DNA of 64,000 bases, taken from the NCBI RefSeq assembly GCF_001238275.1, contig NZ_LGTB01000017.1:97592-161591 (forward strand), given 5' to 3'. The DNA is from Bradyrhizobium viridifuturi (GTDB taxonomy: Bacteria > Pseudomonadota > Alphaproteobacteria > Rhizobiales > Xanthobacteraceae). Within the stretch, counting starts at the first letter, position 1. Each line of letters starts with the position of its first letter. The position numbers and the translations under genes are program-made. The notes beneath the pieces were generated by a model. That model saw only the letters and a list, made by a program, of their open reading frames with translations, did not search any database and was not told where the DNA came from. Positions 18,781 to 26,297 of the stretch are shown piece by piece.

Positions 18781-19398
18781 ATGATCCGCGCAACCAAGGT
18801 CCTGGGACAGCATCGCTTCAAGGAAGCGGCGGCCGACACCGTCGTGCTCGATTTCGACGACCGGCACCGGCGGCGGATGGCGATGACCGGGACGCGCGGG
18901 CTCGAATTCCTGCTCGACCTCGAAAACGCTATCGCGTTGCGCGGTGGCGATGCGCTGGTGCTGGAGGACGGCCGCTTGGTCGAGGTGGTCGCAGCTCCCG
19001 AGCCGCTCGCTGAAATCCGCGGCAGCGATCCGCACCACCTGATCCGGGTCGCCTGGCATCTCGGCAACCGTCATCTGCCGACGCAGATCATGCCGAAGGG
19101 CCTGCGCATCCGCAGGGATCACGTGATCGAGGCGATGGTGAAGGGGCTAGGGGCCCGCGTCATCGAGATCGAGGCGCCGTTCGATCCCGAGGGGGGCGCC
19201 TATGCCGAGCATGCGCACGCCGACGCGCGCGCGCATGGTCACACCGGGCACGATCATGCCCACAGCCATGCGCATGACCATGGTCATCACCACGGCCATG
19301 ATCATGATCGCGGGCATGAGCACGATCACCATCATGATGAGCATTGCGAGCACGCTCATCATCACCACGACCACTCCCATGCTCATGACCACAAATGA
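18781..19398 (+). CDS. ureE: Urease accessory protein UreE with long His-rich tail
   Basis: 205 residues. The first about 140 form the UreE peptide-binding and metal-binding domains, including HHLIRVAWHLGNRHLPTQI. The last about 65 residues contain some 30 histidines mixed with Asp, Gly and Ala, a nickel-binding tail that stores or donates Ni2+ to UreG and urease. Its end overlaps the start of ureF by 14 bases. Confidence 0.94.
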   Translation: MIRATKVLGQHRFKEAAADTVVLDFDDRHRRRMAMTGTRGLEFLLDLENAIALRGGDALVLEDGRLVEVVAAPEPLAEIRGSDPHHLIRVAWHLGNRHLPTQIMPKGLRIRRDHVIEAMVKGLGARVIEIEAPFDPEGGAYAEHAHADARAHGHTGHDHAHSHAHDHGHHHGHDHDRGHEHDHHHDEHCEHAHHHHDHSHAHDHK

Positions 19399-20116
19399 GC
19401 CCGATCCCGCCGCGATGCGCGGCGGGATGGCGGAGGACGAGGCGGCGGCGCTGTACCGGCTGTTGACGTGGCTGTCGCCGTCCTTTCCGGTCGGTGCGTT
19501 CGCCTACTCCAGCGGCATCGAATGGGCGGTCGAGGCCGGCGACATCACCGATGCCGCCTCGCTGCGCGACTGGCTCGCCGCGATGCTCAGCGACGGCAGC
19601 GGATTTTGCGACGCCGTGTTTCTCGCGCAAAGTTTTCGCGCGGCGACGGAGCGAGACTACGCCGGGCTGAAGGAGATCGCCGAGCTCGCCGCGGCCTTCG
19701 TGCCCTCGCGCGAGCGGCAGCTCGAGACCACGACGCAGGGGCGCGCCTTCATCGAGATCGCCCGTGCCGCCTGGAATTCGCCCGGGCTCGACGCCATGAT
19801 TGCGGCCTGCGACGGGCCGATCGTCTATCCCATCGCGGTCGGAATCGTCAGCGCTGCACATGGCATCCGGCTGGCGCCGTCGCTGCATGCCTTCCTGCAT
19901 GGCCTGGTCTCGAACTGGATCTCGGCAGGCAGCCGGCTGATCCCGCTCGGGCAGACCGACAGCCAGCGCGTGCTGGCCGATCTCGAGCCGGTCGTCGCCG
20001 CGACTGCGGCGCGGGCCGATGCGGCCTCGTTCGACGATCTCGGCAGCGCGACCTTTCGGGCCGATCTCGCCAGCCTGCGTCACGAGACCCAGTACACGAG
20101 GCTGTTCCGGTCATGA
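19385..20116 (+). CDS. ureF: Urease accessory protein UreF
   Basis: 243 residues, all-alpha UreF fold: LYRLLTWLSPSFPVGAFAYSSGIE, then LETTTQGRAF, and SAGSRLIPLGQTDSQRVLADL near the end. UreF controls GTPase activity of UreG within the UreDFG activation complex. The ATG (MTTNEPDPAAM) overlaps the end of ureE, which is the position expected from translational coupling; an earlier in-frame ATG lies within the His-rich tail region of ureE and is not credible. Confidence 0.93.
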   Translation: MTTNEPDPAAMRGGMAEDEAAALYRLLTWLSPSFPVGAFAYSSGIEWAVEAGDITDAASLRDWLAAMLSDGSGFCDAVFLAQSFRAATERDYAGLKEIAELAAAFVPSRERQLETTTQGRAFIEIARAAWNSPGLDAMIAACDGPIVYPIAVGIVSAAHGIRLAPSLHAFLHGLVSNWISAGSRLIPLGQTDSQRVLADLEPVVAATAARADAASFDDLGSATFRADLASLRHETQYTRLFRS

Positions 20117-20134
20117 TCTGCTACACCATCCACG

Positions 20135-20258
20135 CGTCGTCCCCGCGAAAGCGGGGACCCATAACCACAGGCCTTTGTGGTTATGCATGGCTGTGGCCCC
20201 AGCGTGTCGCAACAGTTGAATTCGGTGGTTATGGGTCCCTGCTTCCGCAGGGACGACG
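20135..20258. repeat. Long palindromic intergenic repeat between ureF and ureG
   Basis: The left arm CGTCGTCCCCGCGAAAGCGG and the right arm ...CCGCAGGGACGACG are inverted, each followed inward by a CCATAACCAC / GGTGGTTATGG pair. This is a REP/BIME-like element of the kind scattered in Bradyrhizobium intergenic DNA. It could fold in the mRNA between two urease accessory genes. Confidence 0.75.
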
Positions 20259-20275
20259 ATAGCGGAGGCACTGAC

Positions 20276-20923
20276 ATGCCCACTTCTCACGGCCCACTCC
20301 GCGTCGGCGTCGGCGGTCCGGTCGGCTCCGGCAAGACCGCGCTGATGGACCTGCTCTGCAAATCGATGCGCGAACGCTACGACATCGCTGCGATCACCAA
20401 CGACATCTACACCAAATGGGATGCCGAGTTTCTGGTGCGCTCCGGCTCGCTGACGCCGGATCGCATCGCCGGCGTCGAGACCGGCGGTTGCCCGCACACC
20501 GCGATCCGCGAGGACGCCTCGATGAACCTCGCCGCGGTCGCCGACATGCGCGCAAAATTCCCCGACCTCGATCTGGTCCTGATCGAATCCGGCGGTGACA
20601 ATCTGGCGGCGACCTTCTCGCCGGAATTGGCCGATCTCACGATCTACGTCATCGACGTCGCCGCCGGCGACAAGATCCCCTCCAAGGGCGGTCCCGGCAT
20701 CACGCGATCCGACCTCCTCGTGATCAACAAGATCGACCTCGCGCCCCATGTCGGTGCGTCGCTCGAGAAGATGGACACCGACGCCCGACGGATGCGCGGC
20801 GAGCGGCCCTTCGTGATGACCAACCTGAAGAAGAGCGACGGCCTCGATCGCATCATCAGCTTCATCGAGACCAAGGGCGGCCTTCGGTCGCAGGGCACCG
20901 GCAAGGCGGCCAAGAAGAGGTAG
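20276..20923 (+). CDS. ureG: Urease accessory GTPase UreG
   Basis: 215 residues. P-loop GGPVGSGKTA, nickel-relevant Cys-Pro-His in GGCPHTA, ESGGDNLAATFSPELAD, and the guanine-specificity motif NKIDLAP. UreG couples GTP hydrolysis to nickel delivery into urease. The ATG gives MPTSHGPLRVGVGG and has GGAGG upstream. A 120-base palindromic repeat separates it from ureF. Confidence 0.95.
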   Translation: MPTSHGPLRVGVGGPVGSGKTALMDLLCKSMRERYDIAAITNDIYTKWDAEFLVRSGSLTPDRIAGVETGGCPHTAIREDASMNLAAVADMRAKFPDLDLVLIESGGDNLAATFSPELADLTIYVIDVAAGDKIPSKGGPGITRSDLLVINKIDLAPHVGASLEKMDTDARRMRGERPFVMTNLKKSDGLDRIISFIETKGGLRSQGTGKAAKKR

Positions 20924-21325
20924 CGCGTTAATCATTGTGGCGCCCCCCAAGTGCCGGTCCCGTCATCCTGAGGTGTGAGCCTCTTTGGCGAGCCTCGAAG
21001 GATGAATCGGCCGCCAGCCGGGCCGTTCTTCCTTCGAGACGCCGCTTCGCGGCTCCTCAGGATGACGGGATAGCCGCTTGCAGGATCGCGGCCGCCGCAA
21101 AAAAGCTGCGCAATCGCCGGAACAAATTCCAACTTTGACGATTAGCAACCTTTGGCGCCGCCAAAGACCGCCGGGTGGCGTCGTCGTTAATGTTGCCGAC
21201 CGGCTCCTGTTGCGTACCGATGATCGCCATTCCATATTGCTTTGCGGCTGGCGTTCATCGCTCCCTGATTTGTCGCCGCCCCCGCAGAAGCCAGATGCCT
21301 ACCGTCCCCTTTCGCCACCCCCTGA
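20924..21325. other. Intergenic region with one palindromic repeat
   Basis: About 400 bases between ureG and the sensor kinase gene. The first part is occupied by the repeat at 20958; the remaining 250 bases show no recognisable gene or regulatory motif. Confidence 0.5.
20958..21070. repeat. REP/BIME-like palindromic repeat
   Basis: Outer arms TCCCGTCATCCTGAGG and CCTCAGGATGACGGGA are perfect 16-base inverted copies. Inside them are nested GCCTCGAAGGA and TCCTTCGAGACGC arms. A different family from the repeats at 15148 and 20135. Confidence 0.8.
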
Positions 21326-23002
21326 TTGCCGAGTAAGCGTGTGGTTCGACTGGGCTTCATCGTTGCGCTGATTGCACTGATCGGAGTTCTGCTCTCCGGT
21401 CTTGCCGCCTATCGGGTGCACGATCAGGAGCTTGCGATCGACGGCATCGCGCTGGCGCGGGCGATCGACGTCCATGCCAGCCTGGTGCAGGACCGCCTGA
21501 CCGAGCGCGAGCTGCTGGCCCGGGTGGCCTCGGGGTTGTTCCGGACGCCGTCGATGGTCAAAGCCAACATGCTGCAGCCGCTGCGCTCGGCGATCTATGC
21601 CTTCAAGACCGATTTCGTCGTCGCCGCCTGGATCGCGCGGCTCAAGCCGAGTGAGCTCGCCGCAGCGGAGGCCGAGCTGAAGGCCAACGGCTTCACCAAT
21701 CCGACGATCCGGGATTTCGACGACCAGGCGCTCGACCTCAAGGCGCTCGACAAGCCGATCAACGTGCTGATGGACGTCGAGCCGCGCAATCCGGAGACCC
21801 TGAGCATCCCGGGCCGGGCCTTCGACCGTCACTCGGTGGTTGGTCCGATGCTGGCGCGGGCGATGGCGAGCGGCAAGCCGGTGGCCTCGGACCCGGTGCC
21901 GCTGCTGCGCCAGAACGGCCCGGTCGGCGTCGTGCTCGCCGCGCCGGTGTTCCAGGAGGGCGCATCAGAGCCGGCCGGCTTCATCACCTTCTCGTATGAA
22001 TTGTCGGCGCTGATGCTGACCAACGACGATTCCTCTCTGTTCGCGGTGGCGTTGAAGGACCCGCGCGATTCCAACGACGAGTTCACCGCCAACGAGCAGG
22101 GCATCGTCACTTCGCGCGCGGTGCGCCAGGATGGCCCGATGCCGTCGATGGTTCGCACGGTGACGTTCGGCGGCCGTGACTGGTCGCTCGACTATTACGC
22201 CAAGAGCAATGCGACGGTGCGTGCACAGCAGACCGCGACCATCGTCGCGGCGATCGGGCTCGCGCTGACCGGCATCGTCTGCGGCCTGTTCGGCTATGTC
22301 GCGTACAACAATCTGCGGCTCAGCCGCGAGATCGAGGTCCGGATCGGCTTCGAGCGCCGGCTGACTGCGGTCATCGACGAGCTCAATCACCGGGTCAAGA
22401 ACATCCTCGCGGTGATCCAGTCGATTGTCACCCGCACGCTGCGGCACGGCGCCGACATCGACGTCGCGCGCGAACTCCTGATCGGGCGCATCCACGCGAT
22501 GTCGAATGTCGTCACGCTGCTCAGCGAGAGTCAGTGGCAGGGCGTCAAGCTGAAAGGCCTGTTCGAAGCCCGCGCGATTCCGCATGCCGACCGGATCGCG
22601 GTGAACGGTCCCGACATCACCGTCAGCGCCCGCGCCGCGCAATCGCTGTCGCTGCTGTTCTTCGAACTCGCCTCGCACTCCGACGAGGGGCTGTCGCTGG
22701 TCGGCAAGCATCCGCACATCGTCGCCAATTGGGAGGTGGTCGGCGAGGATGCCGACGCGGTCTTCCATTTCCGCTGGGAAGAGTTCAACACCAGCCAGGC
22801 GACGCGGCGCGCCGACAGCGATTTCGGCCTGATCCTGCTCGACCGTGTCGCACCCGAGGCGCTCGGTGGCACCGCAAAGCGCTACTTCACCGACGTCTCC
22901 TATGTCTACGAACTCACCGCGCCGATGGACACTGTGGTCGACATGACCGAGCGCGACCGCACCGAGCAATTCTCCGCGCCGGTCCGTCCGGCGAAAAAAT
23001 AG
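21326..23002 (+). CDS. HWE-family sensor histidine kinase with altered N-box
   Basis: 558 residues. A membrane segment near the N-terminus, a periplasmic sensor region of about 250 residues, a second membrane segment around 298-320, then a HWE/HisKA_2 kinase core. The phospho-acceptor is His355 in LNHRVKNILAVIQS, and the W-x-E motif appears as RWEE. The N-box, usually HELATNA, reads FELASHS here: the first His is Phe and the Mg-binding Asn is His451. The kinase may therefore be weak or act as a phosphatase or scaffold. HWE kinases often feed PhyR, whose gene is 7 kb away. The TTG start is uncertain; a GTG five codons later is possible. Confidence 0.75.
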   Translation: MPSKRVVRLGFIVALIALIGVLLSGLAAYRVHDQELAIDGIALARAIDVHASLVQDRLTERELLARVASGLFRTPSMVKANMLQPLRSAIYAFKTDFVVAAWIARLKPSELAAAEAELKANGFTNPTIRDFDDQALDLKALDKPINVLMDVEPRNPETLSIPGRAFDRHSVVGPMLARAMASGKPVASDPVPLLRQNGPVGVVLAAPVFQEGASEPAGFITFSYELSALMLTNDDSSLFAVALKDPRDSNDEFTANEQGIVTSRAVRQDGPMPSMVRTVTFGGRDWSLDYYAKSNATVRAQQTATIVAAIGLALTGIVCGLFGYVAYNNLRLSREIEVRIGFERRLTAVIDELNHRVKNILAVIQSIVTRTLRHGADIDVARELLIGRIHAMSNVVTLLSESQWQGVKLKGLFEARAIPHADRIAVNGPDITVSARAAQSLSLLFFELASHSDEGLSLVGKHPHIVANWEVVGEDADAVFHFRWEEFNTSQATRRADSDFGLILLDRVAPEALGGTAKRYFTDVSYVYELTAPMDTVVDMTERDRTEQFSAPVRPAKK

Positions 23003-23189
23003 CGCCGCCGCAGCCGCCACAGGTTGTGCCGATCGATCGCTGCGCGGATAGATCGACATCAGGCGTGCGGCACGACGCCAGCCTCATCTGTGACAACGTC
23101 GCACATCCGTAGTTGCCCGCAACCGAGCGTTAAAACTTCGTTGAACATGCTTGGGCATATACCGAGCAGGATACCGTCTGAGGACCCCG

Positions 23190-24218
23190 ATGAGGCTTTG
23201 GGTCAGCCTGACCTTGCTCGCGGCAGTTTTGCCGGTGGGGCTGTCGCTTGCGTTGACCCCGGCGACGGCGCCGCGCGACCCTGCCGTTGTCCGGGCCAGC
23301 TATCGTCGGCCGGACGTCGTGCCGTTCCCGAGCAGCAATCCCTATTCCGAGGCGAAGTCCGCGCTCGGCCAGATGCTGTTCTTCGATCCGCTGCTGTCGC
23401 GGTCCAAGACGCATGCCTGCGCGAGTTGTCACAAGCCGAGCCTGTCATGGGCCGACGGCCTTCCGCGCGCCATCGGCGAGGATCCGAAGGGCCTGCCGAT
23501 CCGCTCGCCGACGCTGATCGACGTGGCCTTCTTCGAGCCGCTCGGATGGGACGGCAAGTTCAAGGATCTCGAATCCGTTGCGTTCGGGCCGATCCTCAGT
23601 CCGATGAACCTGAACATGACCGAGGCGGAGTTGATCGCGCGGCTTTCGGCAATACCGGGCTATGTCGATGCATTCGCCCACGCGTTCGGCGACGGCGCGA
23701 TCACGCGGCCGCGGATCGAGCAGTCGCTGGCGACCTTCGAGCGCTCCATCGTTGCCGGCGAGGCGCCGTTCGACCGCTGGATCAAGGGTGACGAGAGCGC
23801 GATCAGCGCATCGGCCAAGCAGGGCTTCGCGCTCTTCAACGGCAAGGGACGCTGCTCGTCCTGCCACAGCGGCCCGTCCTTCTCCGACGGATCGTTTCAG
23901 GATATCGGCACCGCCAAGGGCCATGACATCGGGCGCGGCCGCTTCTTTCCGACCTCGGCGAAGCTGAAATACGCGTTCAAGACCCCGACGCTGCGCGACG
24001 TCGCGCGCCGTGCGCCCTACATGCACGACGGGTCGGTCGCGACGCTGGAAGATGTCATCGAGCTGTACAACAAGGGCGGGATCGAGCGGCCGAGCCGGTC
24101 GCCCGACATCAAGCCGTTGTCTCTGACGGCAGGCGAGAAGAAGGACCTGATCGCCTTCCTGCAAACCTTGACCGCCACCGCCCCGCCGGTAGCCGGGGTT
24201 CCCAAGCTGCCGCGCTGA
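23190..24218 (+). CDS. Di-heme cytochrome c peroxidase / MauG family protein
   Basis: 342 residues with a signal peptide (MRLWVSLTLLAAVLPVGLSLAL). Two c-type heme motifs are seen, CASCH at residues 77-81 and CSSCH at 222-226, and KTPTLRDVARRAPYMHDGS, the conserved segment before the C-terminal heme. Family members reduce hydrogen peroxide or oxidise protein-bound groups in the periplasm. The ATG chosen keeps a good signal peptide; a TTG 39 bases upstream would lengthen it. It is transcribed alone. Confidence 0.88.
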   Translation: MRLWVSLTLLAAVLPVGLSLALTPATAPRDPAVVRASYRRPDVVPFPSSNPYSEAKSALGQMLFFDPLLSRSKTHACASCHKPSLSWADGLPRAIGEDPKGLPIRSPTLIDVAFFEPLGWDGKFKDLESVAFGPILSPMNLNMTEAELIARLSAIPGYVDAFAHAFGDGAITRPRIEQSLATFERSIVAGEAPFDRWIKGDESAISASAKQGFALFNGKGRCSSCHSGPSFSDGSFQDIGTAKGHDIGRGRFFPTSAKLKYAFKTPTLRDVARRAPYMHDGSVATLEDVIELYNKGGIERPSRSPDIKPLSLTAGEKKDLIAFLQTLTATAPPVAGVPKLPR

Positions 24219-24246
24219 CCGCCGCAGAGGGTTTGGAACCGGCTGG

Positions 24247-24408
24247 TCAGGCCAGGTGCGGCAGTGCGGCCCCGAGAAGGCCGAGCCCGACGATCAGGAG
24301 CGCGCCCGCGCAGGTCTCCAGCGTCGCCGCGCGCGCGGCGGATGGCTTTGTCAGGTAGGCGAGGGCCGACCCCACCCCGATACTCACGACACTCAACGCT
24401 CCGAACAT
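24247..24408 (-). CDS. Small membrane protein, 53 residues
   Basis: A short open frame with two likely membrane helices: MFGALSVVSIGVGSALAYL and ALLIVGLGLLGAALP, joined by a short polar loop with one Cys. It is convergent with the peroxidase gene. I recognise no family. Support is limited to its hydrophobic two-helix pattern and the lack of any other gene here. Confidence 0.5.
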   Translation of the reverse strand: MFGALSVVSIGVGSALAYLTKPSAARAATLETCAGALLIVGLGLLGAALPHLA

Positions 24409-24627
24409 GTAACCGGCCTCCCGATCCGATCTGTCCGGGTTTCACTACGACAGTTGAATTGAGCCCCCGTGCCGGAATTAGCTAAAATTCGATGGAACCG
24501 GCCGGAAAACCCGGCACTGAGGGACGGGCTGGGGCCTGCCTGCCGCAATTAACCACAATGCAACCAGCGGCTGTCATGGGCAGGCGCAAAGCCTAAAATT
24601 TGATATAAGTTAAACAAGTCCTTAAGT

Positions 24628-25700
24628 GTGTGGGCGGTTGATTCAATGTTTAGTGGGCAGGAGCGAAATGCCGGCTCGGCTGTGCGCTCCTATTTCGCCA
24701 CGTGCTTTGCAGCGGTTGTATTTTGCGTCACAGCCGCGCGCAGTGCCGAGGCACATGTCAAATGGTTCTGTGCCTACGATGTTGCCGGTCAGCCCCGGGG
24801 ACTCGAGAATGTTCTTTGCCTCGACTTTGAACTGCTGCTCGGCATCGCCGTCTTCTGGCTGTTCGCGGGCTGCGTGATCGAGCCCACCTCGCTGGGTGAT
24901 GCGACGATCCGGGTGCTGGACCGCGTCACCGAGCAACTGCGGCTGCGCACCGAGTTGATGATGCGCGCGGTTGCCGGGTTCTTCTTCATCTCGATCTGGG
25001 CGGTCGGCGGCATCCTGCTGACGCCCGAGTTGAAGACGACGTCACCCTATGTGGCGCGTTGCAGCTCGGCATCGCCGCCGGCATGCTGTCGCGGCGCACG
25101 CTGCCATTGTCGGCCGCGGGGATGGCGATCCTGTTCGGGATCGGTGTCCGCGACTACGGCATTTTCCATCTCGCCGACTACCCGATTTTTCTCGGCGTTG
25201 CCGCCTATTTTGCGCTGATCGGGTTGAACAAGGACCTGTTCGGCATCCGGCCGATCGACGTGATGCGGTACGCCGCGGCCATCACGTTGATGTGGGCCTC
25301 GATCGAGAAATGGGCCTATCCGGAGTGGAGCTTCCCGCTCCTGATCGAGCATGCCTCGATGACCCTCGGCTTCGACAATGAGTTCTACATGCGCGCCGCC
25401 GGCATGGTGGAATTCACGCTCGCCTTCGCCCTGATCTGGACGCCGCTGATCCGGCGCTGTGCTGCGGCCGTGCTGACGGGGATGTTCATCAGCGCCTGCT
25501 TCGAGTTCGGCAAGATCGACACGATCGGACACTCGGCGATCATCGCCGTGCTGATTGCGATCCTCGCCGACAACAAGGTGCTGCCGCGCGATCATCGCGC
25601 GGCATGGTTGGCCCCGGTCGCGTTGTGCGCCGCGCTGTCGCTGACCTTGTTCGTCTATTATTTCGGCCACGCCGCGCTGTTCAAGACTTCGGTCCTGTAG
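24628..25700 (+). CDS. Multi-pass membrane protein (DoxX-like), apparent frameshift
   Basis: The protein starts with a signal-like segment ending in an HVKWFCAYDVAGQPRGL motif, followed by about eight membrane helices. This HVKWF motif is common in uncharacterised bacterial membrane proteins resembling DoxX. The first half (to ELKTTSPYVA) and second half (LQLGIAAGMLSRR...) are in different frames that meet near 25057, restored by one extra base. The start may be the GTG used or an ATG six codons later. Function unknown. Confidence 0.6.
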
Positions 25701-25712
25701 AGCGTCGTTGGG

Positions 25713-26078
25713 CTATTTGGCGACGTGGACGGCGAGCTTCATCTTCGGGTGAATGCCGCACAGCACGGTGTAGTCGCCGGGCACGGAAAAAGTGACGTCG
25801 AACTTGCTGCCCGGCTGCTGGTCGCCGGAGTCGAAACTGAACGCGTCGGTGCTCAAATAAGCGTGATGCAGCAGCTCGCCATCATCGTTAATGAACCGTA
25901 AAATCTCGCCGCGCTTGATCGAGATCTCGGCAGGCTTGAATTCACGATCTTTCTGCGAAATGACATAAGGACTTGCGCCCAAAGCTGCTCCGGCCAGCGC
26001 TCCGGTGACGATCGCAGCCGCAAATGGCACGCGGCCGAACCGGCCCAGGCGCACAGCGCGCAACAAGCCTGACTGCAT
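25713..26078 (-). CDS. Cupredoxin domain protein
   Basis: 121 residues: an N-terminal hydrophobic export segment (VPFAAAIVTGALAGAALG), then a blue-copper fold of about 90 residues. Probable copper ligands are the His of LLHHAYLS and the Cys, His and Met of VLCGIHPKMK, the plastocyanin/azurin-type C-x3-H-x2-M loop. It is probably a periplasmic electron carrier or copper protein. Two earlier in-frame starts exist, but they precede sequence without export features. It is convergent with the membrane protein gene before it. Confidence 0.8.
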   Translation of the reverse strand: MQSGLLRAVRLGRFGRVPFAAAIVTGALAGAALGASPYVISQKDREFKPAEISIKRGEILRFINDDGELLHHAYLSTDAFSFDSGDQQPGSKFDVTFSVPGDYTVLCGIHPKMKLAVHVAK

Positions 26079-26297
26079 GAGACCCCCGCTTGAACCTCGA
26101 ATGCCCGACATCGGCACCCCCAGCGTGCAAGTGATGCCCCAGGAATACCTGTAACGGTGATTATCGCCGGCTGATCTTAACGATTTCAGCATCAGTTCCA
26201 GTCACTACTAAGGCAATTTTGAGCAGACAGTCATTTTTCCGCAGCGCTGCGCGTTTCTGCGTAGCTTGAACATCGAGCACTACGGCGAAACGCGGGT

